DNA of 64,000 nucleotides from an uncultured Dokdonia sp. (GCF_947492815.1 NZ_CANLOB010000001.1:482818-546817), one strand, 5' to 3'; positions 8,899-18,581 are shown, numbered from the stretch's first letter. Notes: generated by a model not told the origin, from the letters alone. Numbers and translations: made by a program.

Positions 8899-9855
8899 AT
8901 GGGTAAATTCTTAATTCCTGTTTTATTATTTTTTGCCATTATCATTATTCTTTCTGGAATATTTATGGTAAAACAACAAACAGCAGCTATTGTAGAACGA
9001 TTTGGAAAATTTATAGGCGTACGTAATTCAGGGCTTCAATTTAAAATTCCAATTTTTGATAAAATTGCGGGACGTGTTAATTTACGTATTCAACAATTAG
9101 ATGTTGTTGTAGAAACAAAAACAAAAGATGATGTATTTGTGCGGCTTAAAATCTCAGTACAATTCCAAGTACGTAAAGATGCTGTGTACGATGCTTTCTA
9201 TAAATTAGAAAACCCACATGATCAGATTACATCCTATGTATTTGATGTAGTACGTGCAGAGGTTCCAAAAATGAAATTGGATGATGTATTTGAGCGTAAA
9301 GATGATATTGCGATTGCTGTAAAAGGAGAGCTTAATGAAGCGATGTCTAACTATGGTTTTGATATTATTAAAACACTTGTAACTGATATTGATCCTGATT
9401 TACAGGTAAAGGAGGCAATGAACCGTATTAATGCAGCTGAGCGTGAAAAAGTAGCTGCTGAGTTTGAAGCAGAAGCAGAGCGTATCAAAATTGTTGCAAA
9501 AGCACGTGCAGAAGCAGAGTCTAAACGTCTACAAGGACAAGGTATTGCAGACCAACGTCGTGAGATTGCTCGTGGTCTTGAAGAGTCTGTAGATGTATTA
9601 AATAATGTAGGAATTAATTCTCAAGAAGCATCTGCACTTATTGTAGTAACGCAACATTATGATACCCTACAGTCTATGGGTGAGCAAACCAACTCTAACT
9701 TAATCTTAATGCCTAACTCTCCACAAGCGGGAAGTAATATGCTTAATGATATGATCACTTCGTTTGTAGCTTCTAATCAAATAGGAGAACAAATGAAAAA
9801 AGAAAATGAAGCAAAAGGTATTGTAAATAGAAAGAAATCTAGAGGAGACGAGTAA
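8899..9855 (+). CDS. SPFH/Band 7 (stomatin-like) membrane protein
   Basis: A 318-residue protein with one N-terminal transmembrane helix (about 5-24), then the SPFH start QQTAAIVERFGKF, a Band 7 domain to about residue 190, and an Ala/Glu-rich coiled coil (AEREKVAAEFEAEAERIKI). Such proteins form membrane scaffolds and often control membrane proteases. No NfeD-type protease partner is adjacent. A strong terminator follows, so it is likely monocistronic. Confidence 0.88.
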   Translation: MGKFLIPVLLFFAIIIILSGIFMVKQQTAAIVERFGKFIGVRNSGLQFKIPIFDKIAGRVNLRIQQLDVVVETKTKDDVFVRLKISVQFQVRKDAVYDAFYKLENPHDQITSYVFDVVRAEVPKMKLDDVFERKDDIAIAVKGELNEAMSNYGFDIIKTLVTDIDPDLQVKEAMNRINAAEREKVAAEFEAEAERIKIVAKARAEAESKRLQGQGIADQRREIARGLEESVDVLNNVGINSQEASALIVVTQHYDTLQSMGEQTNSNLILMPNSPQAGSNMLNDMITSFVASNQIGEQMKKENEAKGIVNRKKSRGDE

Positions 9856-9876
9856 TTTTTTTCTAGATCAATTACC

Positions 9877-9909
9877 AAAAAACGCCGAAGAGATTTCTTC
9901 GGCGTTTTT
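9877..9909 (+). terminator. intrinsic terminator after the SPFH gene
   Basis: The stem pairs AAAAACGCCGAAGA with TCTTCGGCGTTTTT around a GATT-like loop, and the T-run ends the structure. It works in either direction. The rest of the 9856-10168 gap is AT-rich; I see no further gene or repeat in it. Confidence 0.9.
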
Positions 9910-10168
9910 ATATATTTTAAATTCTATTGATACAAAATTAAAAAAGAATACTTCTTAACTTCTAATTGCACTAAAAAGCATTTTAAAGCTCATATAGCCA
10001 CTTTATTTTTAAAATAGATATAATAGATTTCTATAAAAAAGAAATACATGAAAACCGCTCTAGTAAAGCTATTTTTAATAAGAAAAACTTATACTTATTT
10101 TTATACTATTAGTTTTACTTATTACATGTTTTTAAACCTAAAACGGTCTATTTCTTTTACAATTTCAA

Positions 10169-12202
10169 TTAAAATTTAGTAGCAGCTTCACTCAATAATT
10201 CATTGGAATCTTCCTTGGCTTTTTGAACAAATTCTTCAGCGCCTGGAATACTAGAAATTTCTTTTGAGTGCGCTTTCGCGAAAGCGTATAAACTCTCAAT
10301 ACCCGCCATACGAGTTCCCACTTTTTTTGCGGCTGTGTTAAAAAAGCCTATTACCTCTTCTTCTGTCAAATCTACCGCTAGTTTTTGGATCGTTTCCATA
10401 GTTGCTAGACGTTTCTCTTCTGGAAGATTAGCCAGTTTCTTACCTAACTTATTGATTTGACTCAACGCTGAAGCTTTTTGCTGAGGCTGTGCTTTTTGTT
10501 GCTGTGCTTTATTTTGTTGTGGCTTTGGTTTTTGTTTTGCCCAAGAATCACGCAATCCTACTGTACGATTAAATACCAATTTTTCTGATGTACTGTCTGT
10601 ATCTACATTAAAATACCCCATACGCTGAAACTGAAACCTGTCTCCTACCTTCGCCTCTGCTAAATACGGTTCTAAATACCCTGTAATTACGTTTAGAGAG
10701 TTTGGATTGATGTATTCCATAAAATCTTTATCCTTATCTCCATCGGGTGCCTCATGGTTAAATAAGCGATCGTATAAACGTATTTCTGCAGGAACGGCAT
10801 GTGCTATTGACACCCAATGCAACGTCCCTTTTACATGACGTTTAGAGGCTTCTGTACCGCTTCCTGATCTACTTTCTGGGTCATACGTACAATGAATTTC
10901 TGTTATTGTTCCGTTTGCATCTTTGACAACACTCTCCCCCTTGATGATGTATGCATTTTTTAAACGTACTTCTTTACCGAGTGTTAATCGGAAAAATTTA
11001 TTACCTGCTGCTTCCTTAAAATCTTCTCGTTCTATATATAATTCTCCACTAAAAGGAACTTGATGTTCTCCTGCATTAGGGTCTTCAGGATTATTTTCGG
11101 CAGTGAGTACTTCTTCTTGTCCTTCTGGATAATTGGTAATCACCAACTTTACAGGATCTAAAACACCCATCACACGTGTAGCCGTTTTATTGAGATCTTC
11201 TCTTATATTAAATTCTAATAAAGAAACATCAATTACATTTTCACGCTTTGCAACTCCTACTGTATCAATAAATTTACGAATAGCTGCTGGTGTATATCCT
11301 CGTCTACGTAATCCAGAAATGGTAGGCATACGTGGGTCATCCCATCCAGAAACGATATTTTCTTCTACCAAACGTAGTAGCTTGCGCTTACTCATAATGG
11401 TATAACTCAAGTTTAAACGAGCAAATTCGCGTTGTTTTGTACGTACATCTTCTCCTGTATATACTTGGTCTAGAAACCAATCATATAGCTTTCTATGAGG
11501 CTTAAATTCAAGCGAACATAAACTATGTGAGATTTGTTCTATATAGTCACTTTCTCCGTGGGTCCAATCATACATAGGGTAGATACACCAATCGTTTCCT
11601 GTACGGTGGTGTTCTTTATACATGATACGATACATCATAGGGTCTCGCATCAACATATTTGGATCAGCCATATCTATTTTTGCACGTAAAATGTGTGCTC
11701 CAGCTTCAAACTCTCCCTCTTTCATACGGGTAAAAAGATCTAAGTTTTCTGCTACCGAACGATCACGATAAGGCCCTGCAACACCTGGCTCTGTGGGGGT
11801 TCCCTTTTGTTCGGCAATTTCTTCACTTGTTTGACTATCTACATAGGCTTTTCCGTCTTTAATTAGTTGGATTGCCCAGTCATATAATTTTTGGAAATAA
11901 TCACTAGAATAACATTCTTTATCCCATTGGTAGCCTAACCAAGCTACATCTTCCTTGATCGCATCTACATATTCTTGCTCTTCTTTAGCAGGATTAGTAT
12001 CATCAAAACGCAAGTTTACAGGAGCATTGTAGGTCTCCCCGAGTCCAAAACTGATACAAATCGCTTTACAGTGCCCAATGTGTAAATACCCATTAGGTTC
12101 TGGTGGAAATCGAAATCGCAATTGGTCTTTTGTATAGCCATTTGCTAAGTCGTCTTCTACAATTTGTTCTAAAAAATTCAATGATTTATGTATATCACTC
12201 AT
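10169..12202 (-). CDS. glnS: glutaminyl-tRNA synthetase with C-terminal extension
   Basis: A 677-residue class I synthetase charging tRNA-Gln. The HIGH motif is PPEPNGYLHIGHCKAI and the KMSKS loop is TIMSKRKL; the GlnRS anticodon-binding barrels follow. Beyond the usual end at about residue 560 there is a Q/K-rich linker (KPKPQQNKAQQQKAQPQQKA) and about 95 further residues. These may form an appended tRNA-binding domain like the YqeY/GatB-type additions known in some GlnRS proteins. The palindrome at 10271-10286 encodes YAFAKA within this extension. The start MSDIHKSL is preferred; an upstream in-frame ATG would add 13 residues unlike the family. Confidence 0.95.
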   Translation of the reverse strand: MSDIHKSLNFLEQIVEDDLANGYTKDQLRFRFPPEPNGYLHIGHCKAICISFGLGETYNAPVNLRFDDTNPAKEEQEYVDAIKEDVAWLGYQWDKECYSSDYFQKLYDWAIQLIKDGKAYVDSQTSEEIAEQKGTPTEPGVAGPYRDRSVAENLDLFTRMKEGEFEAGAHILRAKIDMADPNMLMRDPMMYRIMYKEHHRTGNDWCIYPMYDWTHGESDYIEQISHSLCSLEFKPHRKLYDWFLDQVYTGEDVRTKQREFARLNLSYTIMSKRKLLRLVEENIVSGWDDPRMPTISGLRRRGYTPAAIRKFIDTVGVAKRENVIDVSLLEFNIREDLNKTATRVMGVLDPVKLVITNYPEGQEEVLTAENNPEDPNAGEHQVPFSGELYIEREDFKEAAGNKFFRLTLGKEVRLKNAYIIKGESVVKDANGTITEIHCTYDPESRSGSGTEASKRHVKGTLHWVSIAHAVPAEIRLYDRLFNHEAPDGDKDKDFMEYINPNSLNVITGYLEPYLAEAKVGDRFQFQRMGYFNVDTDSTSEKLVFNRTVGLRDSWAKQKPKPQQNKAQQQKAQPQQKASALSQINKLGKKLANLPEEKRLATMETIQKLAVDLTEEEVIGFFNTAAKKVGTRMAGIESLYAFAKAHSKEISSIPGAEEFVQKAKEDSNELLSEAATKF
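10272..10285. repeat. GCTTTCGCGAAAGC palindrome, perfect core
   Basis: Copy in the C-terminal extension of glnS, read as YAFAKA. C/G flanks extend it to 16 nt. Confidence 0.95.
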
Positions 12203-12333
12203 CTGCCTAAAAATTGAAGGCATAAAATTACGGAAAATCAAGTTGAGAAATTTACCAATAAACTAGTAAGTTTATTAGTGTGGTAATAAATTACGTATTT
12301 TCGGCACTTTAATCCCCAAAATAGGACATATCT

Positions 12334-13164
12334 ATGCTATTCTTTTTCGGTACAAGAGCATCACGAATAAAACAAACACAACTCGCAGGAAATACTTCTT
12401 GTCCTTACTGTGAACAGCAAAACACTTTTATTGCAACTACTTTTGGTCGTTATTTTCATATTTTTTGGATTCCCTTTATTCCCATATCAAAAACTACAAT
12501 ACTTGAGTGTTCACATTGTAAAAAATCGTACACTGAAAACGAAGTTCCAGTATCTATAAAAACAAGTTTGCAACGTGATGAAGAGTTAAATCCTACCAAA
12601 AGACCTATTTGGCACGGCTGCGGATGTCTTTTAATAGTCGCAATTATTTTTATCACTATTATTACGTCTATTATGGGTTATCTTTTTAATAAAGACGAAA
12701 TTGATGCTAGCTTAAATGATACTAGAAGAGAATATTTAGAACGTGATATTAATAATACTACTGCTTACCCTGAGAGAGCAAAAGACACTATTTCTACTAC
12801 ATTAAAATCTTGTATTAGTTTATCTATAGAGGGTATTGATACAGATGAAATAAGATACTTATCAAAAATAAATGATACCAAACTACTCGTTATTCTTAAA
12901 GTAAGTGATATGAAAAATATTGCAGCATCCAGTAGAAAAGAACTTGTATATGCAGCTGAAGAATGTTTAGAATATATTGATACAGGTAAAGCAAATGAAA
13001 TTTATATTGCAGTAGATGGAAATTATAATATGCTCATGGTTAAAACACCTTATGAAAAAGATTTAGGAGGAAGGTTTGCAGATGAAAGTTTATTATTACC
13101 TTTTTATAGTTCAAGAGCAGAAGAAACAGTTATAGAAACAACTAAAGAAGAGAGTTCAAATTAA
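12334..13164 (+). CDS. zinc-ribbon membrane protein of unknown function
   Basis: A 276-residue protein. A zinc-ribbon-like pair of CxxC motifs, CPYC (about 23) and CSHC (about 59), flanks the hydrophobic strand FHIFWIPFIPISK, as in the zinc_ribbon_15 type. One transmembrane helix lies near 95-116 and the remaining about 160 residues have no recognised domain. It ends 1 nt before folB, so the two are probably co-transcribed. No function is assigned. Confidence 0.65.
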   Translation: MLFFFGTRASRIKQTQLAGNTSCPYCEQQNTFIATTFGRYFHIFWIPFIPISKTTILECSHCKKSYTENEVPVSIKTSLQRDEELNPTKRPIWHGCGCLLIVAIIFITIITSIMGYLFNKDEIDASLNDTRREYLERDINNTTAYPERAKDTISTTLKSCISLSIEGIDTDEIRYLSKINDTKLLVILKVSDMKNIAASSRKELVYAAEECLEYIDTGKANEIYIAVDGNYNMLMVKTPYEKDLGGRFADESLLLPFYSSRAEETVIETTKEESSN

Positions 13165-13165
13165 T

Positions 13166-13525
13166 ATGGGAAAAATAAGAGTAACCAATATTAGAGTATA
13201 TGCCTATCACGGGTGCTTAACAGAAGAAAAAAAGATAGGGTCTGATTATCGAGTAGATGTTGAGGTAGATGCCGATTTATCAAAGAGTGCGCAAACAGAT
13301 CAATTAGGAGATACAGTAGATTATGTACTTCTCAATCATATTGTAAAGGAAGAAATGTCTATGTCTTCTCATTTATTAGAAACAGTTTGTGAACGTATTT
13401 TACAACGTTTTATAGATCAAGAACCCCTCATTAGACACGCTACTGTTCAGGTTTCTAAATTAAATCCGCCTATTGGAGGTGATGTAGAAATGGTCACTGT
13501 AGAGCGTAGTAAAAGTAGATCCTAA
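13166..13525 (+). CDS. folB: dihydroneopterin aldolase
   Basis: A 119-residue FolB. In folate synthesis it converts 7,8-dihydroneopterin to 6-hydroxymethyl-7,8-dihydropterin and glycolaldehyde. The conserved start IRVYAYHGCLTEEKKIGSDY contains the pterin-pocket region, TVDY is at about 50-53, and the C-terminal KLNPPIGGDVE loop with its lysine is present. Length is normal. It follows the zinc-ribbon gene after 1 nt; tRNA-Cys lies downstream on the same strand. Confidence 0.93.
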   Translation: MGKIRVTNIRVYAYHGCLTEEKKIGSDYRVDVEVDADLSKSAQTDQLGDTVDYVLLNHIVKEEMSMSSHLLETVCERILQRFIDQEPLIRHATVQVSKLNPPIGGDVEMVTVERSKSRS

Positions 13526-13587
13526 ATTATATGCATATTTTTATGCTATATTTTTTGTTCTATTTTCTATACTCTTAAAAAATATAT

Positions 13588-13595
13588 TACATTTG
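13588..13595 (+). promoter_or_regulatory. flavobacterial -7 box for tRNA-Cys
   Basis: TACATTTG followed by C, 16 nt before the mature tRNA start. No well-spaced TTG is apparent upstream. Confidence 0.55.
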
Positions 13596-13610
13596 CAATC
13601 ACCTTAAAAA

Positions 13611-13681
13611 GGTATCGTGGCCGAGTGGCTAGGCAGTGGTCTGCAACACCATCTACAGCGGTTCGAATCCGCTCGATACCT
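13611..13681 (+). tRNA. tRNA-Cys (GCA)
   Basis: The acceptor stem pairs GGTATCG (13611-13617) with CGATACC (13674-13680), followed by discriminator T. The anticodon stem GTGGT/ACCAT encloses loop CTGCAAC, giving anticodon GCA. The T-arm contains GGTTCGAATCC. The 3' CCA is not encoded (the next bases are CAAC), so it must be added post-transcriptionally. Confidence 0.95.
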
Positions 13682-13685
13682 CAAC

Positions 13686-13717
13686 AAAAAGAGCTTCATA
13701 TGTGAAGCTCTTTTTTT
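13686..13717 (+). terminator. terminator of tRNA-Cys
   Basis: GAGCTTCA pairs with TGAAGCTC around a TATG loop, flanked by AAAAA and a run of seven T, directly after the tRNA. Confidence 0.9.
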
Positions 13718-13793
13718 GTTAGTGAAACTTAACTTTAAAAAAAATGCAACGCAACCCTTTTGTATTCATAGCATCTTATTAAAAAATAGGCTC

Positions 13794-14192
13794 ATGAATA
13801 CTCTTAAAAACACCTTACTTCTTTTTGTATGTATCCTTTTTTCTGGATGTTCATTGCCAGATGATGATGTTGGTCCCGAAAACCAAGAAGAAGACTTAGA
13901 GCTCTTACAAGAGTTATTTGCTGAAATTACAGTAATAGCTGATCAGTCTTGTACTGATGAAACCCTATGGGAATTTGTACCCTATGGATCTAAAGCATGT
14001 GGTGGTCCTCAAGGATATATTGCCTATCCTACGACTATAGATGTAGAAACATTTTTACTATTGGTAGAAAACTATACAACAGAAGAATCTATCTATAATG
14101 CTACTTATGGTATTGGATCTACTTGTGATGTTACTGCCGAACCGATAGCTGTGATTTGTGAAGACGGAGCTGCTGTATTGGTCTATGAGTAG
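13794..14192 (+). CDS. small secreted lipoprotein
   Basis: A 132-residue protein starting MNTLKNTLLLFVCILFSGCS. The lipobox FSGC predicts a mature lipoprotein of about 113 residues. The acidic region PDDDVGPENQEEDLE follows the cysteine. Further cysteines near residues 61, 72, 115 and 125 could form disulfides. The open frame runs back through the tRNA, but the ATG at 13794 next to the signal sequence is the only sensible start. Its family is not recognised; it resembles small secreted Bacteroidota proteins with paired cysteines. Confidence 0.7.
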   Translation: MNTLKNTLLLFVCILFSGCSLPDDDVGPENQEEDLELLQELFAEITVIADQSCTDETLWEFVPYGSKACGGPQGYIAYPTTIDVETFLLLVENYTTEESIYNATYGIGSTCDVTAEPIAVICEDGAAVLVYE

Positions 14193-14200
14193 AAATGGTA

Positions 14201-14881
14201 TTACTCTCTACTATCTCGAAAGTTTTCAAGACCTTTTTTAATATCCATTTTGTCTTTCGGTAAAAAGCCTTTTACGGTTAATACGAGTCCACAAATAATA
14301 AGAATAAGGCCTAGTAATTTTTTTACTTTAAAGATACGTCTAGGTGTGAGATATCCTTTTAATTGCTTTGCTAATACAATTTTACCTAAGTCTACTACAA
14401 AATAGGTGCTAAGCATAATTCCTAAAAAGGTAAAGAGTCGTACAGGATCATTATCTACTGTAGGTCCAACTACGATAATAACACCTAGCCAAATAACAAG
14501 AACACCTATATTAATAAAATTAAGTAAAAAGCCTTTTATAAAAAGCTGTAAGTATCCATGTTTTCCTCCTTTTACTCGTGTGGGATCTAGCATTTCTCGT
14601 GTAGGTCTTTTTAGATACATCATCAGACCATATACAATAAGTATGACACCTCCAAAGACATAAAGACCCGGAGCATTACTGAGGTTTTCTAATAATTGAT
14701 AACTACTTAAATAAGCTATTCCAATAAATACGATATCGGCTGTAAAGACACCTAAATTGAAGATAATTGCGGCTCTAAATCCTCTGGTAGCGGCTGTTTC
14801 AAGAAGCACAAAAAATACTGGACCTATCATAAATGCCAGTACGAGACCAGAGGTAAGTGCAGCAGGAAAATCTTGAAACAT
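14201..14881 (-). CDS. LysE/RhtB family exporter
   Basis: A 226-residue membrane protein with about six transmembrane helices. It has the LysE-type N-terminus SGLVLAFMIGPVFFVLLETAATRGFRAA, where the GP and small residues are typical. The C-terminal tail is charged. The family exports amino acids or similar small molecules; the substrate cannot be predicted. It converges with the lipoprotein gene with only 8 nt between stops. Confidence 0.82.
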   Translation of the reverse strand: MFQDFPAALTSGLVLAFMIGPVFFVLLETAATRGFRAAIIFNLGVFTADIVFIGIAYLSSYQLLENLSNAPGLYVFGGVILIVYGLMMYLKRPTREMLDPTRVKGGKHGYLQLFIKGFLLNFINIGVLVIWLGVIIVVGPTVDNDPVRLFTFLGIMLSTYFVVDLGKIVLAKQLKGYLTPRRIFKVKKLLGLILIICGLVLTVKGFLPKDKMDIKKGLENFRDSRE

Positions 14882-14968
14882 ATAGTTAAACCCGTATTAT
14901 GCAATAGAACATCTATTACGTCTTAAAATCACTGCAAAATAAAACGTTTTACTGTATTTTTTAAATAT

Positions 14969-14992
14969 AACCATAGCTATCGCTATGATAAA
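14969..14992. repeat. TAGCTATnGCTATG hairpin element, copy 1
   Basis: CATAGC (14972-14977) pairs with GCTATG (14982-14987) around TATC. A related and longer hairpin is at 19221-19262. The rest of the gene-free stretch 14882-15203 holds the palindrome at 15124-15137 and AT-rich DNA only. Confidence 0.55.
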
Positions 14993-15123
14993 ATTAAGAA
15001 AACACTTTATTTTATTATGCTTTTAACCCTCATTACGAAATTATACTACATAATTCGGGTTGTATCCTTTTACACAAAGTTAGGGAATGCCAGTTAACCT
15101 CCAAAGAACTCTTTGTTATATAT

Positions 15124-15137
15124 GCTTTCGCGAAAGC
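15124..15137. repeat. GCTTTCGCGAAAGC palindrome, perfect core
   Basis: Intergenic copy. The flanks extend symmetry to ATATAT and GTATAT with one mismatched pair (15117-15142). Confidence 0.95.
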
Positions 15138-15203
15138 GTATATTAAAAAAATAAAGGCATATACAACGTATACACCTTTATCCATTATCGAACTATTTAA
15201 CAC

Positions 15204-15878
15204 TTATAAAATCCTTATTCTTCCTCCAAAAGTTCTTCTACGTTTTACTTCTGCAGGTTTTCCATATACATCTACATCGCCTCCAGCACGTATGGTGATA
15301 TCTGCTTTTTTAGAAGCATATACTTCTACTTCTCCCCCAGCCTGTACAAATACTTTTGACTCTTCTGTTTCTAAATCTCTTCCTTCATAAATACCTCCTG
15401 TATTTACAGTAACATCTTGGGTTTTTGCCAATCCTGTAGCTTCTATAACACCGCCTGTAACGGCACGCATATTGGCATTTCTTACTTTTAATCCTACTTC
15501 TATACGAGCACCTTCTTGCATTTTAATCTCAATTTCATCCTGCTCTATCAATTCATTTGAAGTAATCTCTGCGCCTTCATTTCCATCAATGGTTTTTAGG
15601 TTATTGTAATATACATTTACAAAGGTGTTGTTTCCATCAAAGATTAAATCAAATTCCATACGGATTTTTAATTTTCCATCTTTATTAATCACCTGAACCT
15701 GACTTGCATCTGCTCCAGATACCACCACTTTGTTTTCATCTGATTTTACGAGGTTTACTACAATTCGGTCGTATACTTTTACGGTATCAAAATCTCCTAC
15801 GTTTTTGGTAATTGGGTTTTGTCCAAATGTAATTGCTGCTATACATATGGCAATTACTGTTATTATGCTCTTCTTCAT
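15204..15878 (-). CDS. DUF2807 head-GIN domain secreted protein
   Basis: A 224-residue exported protein whose signal peptide ends at ITFGQ. The remainder is the repetitive beta-solenoid-like head-GIN (DUF2807) pattern: FDTVKVYDRIVVNLVKSDEN, then short repeats such as VTVNTGGIYEGRDLE and ADITIRAGGDVDVYG. The family is common in Bacteroidota and called a putative auto-transporter adhesin, without proven function. The gene stands apart from neighbours on the same strand; a structured element lies upstream at 15955-16000. Confidence 0.85.
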   Translation of the reverse strand: MKKSIITVIAICIAAITFGQNPITKNVGDFDTVKVYDRIVVNLVKSDENKVVVSGADASQVQVINKDGKLKIRMEFDLIFDGNNTFVNVYYNNLKTIDGNEGAEITSNELIEQDEIEIKMQEGARIEVGLKVRNANMRAVTGGVIEATGLAKTQDVTVNTGGIYEGRDLETEESKVFVQAGGEVEVYASKKADITIRAGGDVDVYGKPAEVKRRRTFGGRIRIL

Positions 15879-15954
15879 TTTGTTCTTATTTGTTATAGAG
15901 ACCAGACGGTTTGGAAAGTGTTACAGTTTTTTAGAAAAAAGAATTGGACTTGCC

Positions 15955-16000
15955 GTGGTTTCGGTACAATTTTCGTTCAATACGAAAATCACTAAACCAC
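15955..16000. repeat. two-tier hairpin element, copy 1
   Basis: The outer stem GTGGTTT/AAACCAC and inner stem ATTTTCGT/ACGAAAAT are separated by internal loops CGGTACA on the left and CACT on the right. The same layout with nearly identical loop bases occurs at 18977-19022. It lies between the M1 peptidase stop and the DUF2807 start, so it could be a terminator, an RNA element or a mobile repeat. Confidence 0.8.
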
Positions 16001-16019
16001 CTTTGATTCTCTTTTAATA

Positions 16020-18581
16020 CTATCTTTTTCCTTGTCTTCTATATAGATTATCTGTAGCCTGAAGGAGTTTTCGTTTAAGATTTTTATCAAGATCAGGATG
16101 TGTGGTTAGGTAATTTTCTACAAGTGTATATGCTTCGGCAGAGGTATATTGTCCTATGGTATTATTTAACCATCCTAATGGGAAAAAAATATCGCCTGTC
16201 TGCTGAATCTCTTCTAGTAACTCTAAACTTAACGCAACGCTAGTGCCGTTTTCTTTTTGATGTAATGGGTGATGTATATAGGAACAGGCTGTTTGTACCC
16301 AATTTTCTTTTTCGCGGTTTGTAGCGTCTTTAAATGATTCAAAGAAAGCCATTCTCACAGCAGTATCTTGATCTAAGGCTGGTGTTAAGAATTCAAAGCG
16401 TTTTATTTTATCAGGATTGGTCAATTCTGATTTCGCTTTCGCTAAAATTGCCTCAGCTTCCGGATGTCCATAAAGTGCTAATCGTTGTGCTAAACTAGTG
16501 TAATTATCTTTATTTAAAACCAAATTATCTATCGTCTCTTCTTTATTCCAAATACGATATAGTGTTGCCATTCCTTCTGCTGAATGTGCTATAGAACGAT
16601 AGGCATTAAAGAGTATTTTCTTTATGTTCTTTGGTTCCGATTGTTGTAATCTTTTATATAAAACCGTTTCTATTTTTGACTGATAGGCTGTTCGCTGTTG
16701 TTCTGTAAACGCATTCCAATACAGACTAGAAAGCTGTCTTGTAATTAATTGTAAAATAAGTTCGTTTGTTTCTGTACCTACTCCTTTGATGCTATTTTCA
16801 AATACTGTTGCTGTTGCTACCGTTCCTTGTAATGCTTGTTCATAGAGATTAAGATACGTCTGTGCTCTTGCTACTTCTTCTTGAATATAAGGGGTTTGTA
16901 ATATGGCATCTACAGGAAATACACCATATCCAAAGCCGTTGCTATTATATATGATATATAAAGGCATTGCATCTCCTATCGCTTCAGATACATCAATCGT
17001 TTTAGCATTGCTTACTACAGATATTTTCTTCATTCTATCTGGATATACTAAGCTAATTTCAAAAGATTGTGGCCATATATTATCAGAGCCATCTTCTGCT
17101 TTTTGAGATACTGTAAAGTGTTTGATCTTATGGTTGTCATCATATTGAACATCACCAGAGAATACAGGTCTCCCTGCCGAATTCACCCAGACATCACTCC
17201 ATTTTTTTAAATTTAATGTTGTCTTCGTATCAAGAATTTCTACCAGTCCGTTCCAATCTGCATTTCCATTTGCATAGGTGGCTATGTACTCTCCTATTCC
17301 TTCTTTAAACTTCTCTTTGCCTAGTGAAAGTTCTAGTTGGCGCATCATAATAGGTGCCTTATTATAAATAATACTTCCGTATAGAGAACCTGCATTTTTA
17401 AGATTATCTAGCTCCTGACGAATAGGATTGGTTCCTTTTGTACGATCTACACTATAGGCTCTTGGATAATGTGATGTTAAAAACTGTAAGTCATGGTTGA
17501 TATCTGTAAAGACTGGATTTACAATCTTATCTGCCATAAAATTGGCAAACACCTCTTTCATCCAGACATCATTAAACCACTCCATGGTAACGAGGTTTCC
17601 AAACCACATATGGGCAGTTTCATGGGCAATGAGTTTGGCTCTGGATAATTCTTGAGTTCGTGTAGCGCTAGTATCTAAAAACAAACTAGACTCTCGGTAT
17701 TGAATGGCTCCTGTATGTTCCATACCACCATATTGAAAGCCTGGAATGGTTGCAAAATCAAACTTTTTAAATGGAAAATCAACTTGCGTATAGTTTTCTA
17801 AAAAATCTAATGAAGACTGGTGTAATTCAAAAATACGATCGGTACTGGCTGCTATTTTTTCTTTATTGGTTTCTCTGTACAGCATGTTCATAGTACGCTT
17901 GGTATCTTGAGAGGTTACTTTTTCAAATTGTCCTGCAACAAACGAAAACAGATAGGTACTCATCTTATCTGAAGGTTCAAACTGATAGGTTGTAAATATA
18001 TCTTCTGTTTCTTTAGATGCTAATGGTGCACCACAGAGTACTTCCCACGCAGAAGGTGCACTAATTTTTACAACATAATTGGCTTTGATATCTGGCTGAT
18101 CAAAACAAGGAAAAACGGTTCTTGCACGATCTGGAACTAATAGTGTATATAAATAATCGTCATTACGATTCAGGGATAATTCTCCCGCTATAAATCCAAT
18201 ATCAATGGTGTTTTTTCCTAGTTGTAAGGCTTCTGTAGGAATGATGAGGTGTTCTTTTTCGTGCGTAATTTCAATGATCTTTTCATTTACAGCAACGCTA
18301 CTGATATGGTTTTTATCTTCTTTAAAGTCTAAATATAATGGGTTTGATAGATCATTCACTGTTAGTTCTAGGGTTACTCGGGAAGTAATAGGTAGGTTCT
18401 TCTTTTCTGGAATGACAAATGATAGGTTATATACTACATCTGCTACTTGTGAGCGTCTATAGGTTGCCATATCTAAAGGCACGCCTGTATCATTTAAGGA
18501 GGTTGTTTCTGGGGTAGTTGTTTGTTTACAGGATAGACACAAAAGGAGTGCTATTGTAAGGCTACTAATAGATTTAAACAT
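16020..18581 (-). CDS. M1 family zinc aminopeptidase, lipoprotein
   Basis: An 853-residue secreted metallopeptidase. The N-terminus LLLCLSCKQ has a lipobox, predicting a membrane-anchored enzyme. The catalytic zinc motif is HETAHMWFGNLVTMEWFNDVWMKEVFANF, containing HExxH and the downstream Glu. The substrate-binding GAMEN motif reads GGMEH (about 282-286), a difference that may mark a subfamily. A helical ERAP1-like C-terminal domain follows. It should release N-terminal residues from peptides. A decayed palindrome lies at 16434-16446 within the C-terminal domain. Confidence 0.92.
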   Translation of the reverse strand: MFKSISSLTIALLLCLSCKQTTTPETTSLNDTGVPLDMATYRRSQVADVVYNLSFVIPEKKNLPITSRVTLELTVNDLSNPLYLDFKEDKNHISSVAVNEKIIEITHEKEHLIIPTEALQLGKNTIDIGFIAGELSLNRNDDYLYTLLVPDRARTVFPCFDQPDIKANYVVKISAPSAWEVLCGAPLASKETEDIFTTYQFEPSDKMSTYLFSFVAGQFEKVTSQDTKRTMNMLYRETNKEKIAASTDRIFELHQSSLDFLENYTQVDFPFKKFDFATIPGFQYGGMEHTGAIQYRESSLFLDTSATRTQELSRAKLIAHETAHMWFGNLVTMEWFNDVWMKEVFANFMADKIVNPVFTDINHDLQFLTSHYPRAYSVDRTKGTNPIRQELDNLKNAGSLYGSIIYNKAPIMMRQLELSLGKEKFKEGIGEYIATYANGNADWNGLVEILDTKTTLNLKKWSDVWVNSAGRPVFSGDVQYDDNHKIKHFTVSQKAEDGSDNIWPQSFEISLVYPDRMKKISVVSNAKTIDVSEAIGDAMPLYIIYNSNGFGYGVFPVDAILQTPYIQEEVARAQTYLNLYEQALQGTVATATVFENSIKGVGTETNELILQLITRQLSSLYWNAFTEQQRTAYQSKIETVLYKRLQQSEPKNIKKILFNAYRSIAHSAEGMATLYRIWNKEETIDNLVLNKDNYTSLAQRLALYGHPEAEAILAKAKSELTNPDKIKRFEFLTPALDQDTAVRMAFFESFKDATNREKENWVQTACSYIHHPLHQKENGTSVALSLELLEEIQQTGDIFFPLGWLNNTIGQYTSAEAYTLVENYLTTHPDLDKNLKRKLLQATDNLYRRQGKR

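Noticed and set aside
13617..13793. N-terminal extension of the small lipoprotein across tRNA-Cys
   Set aside because: The frame runs through the tRNA and its terminator. The signal peptide and lipobox begin at the ATG at 13794.
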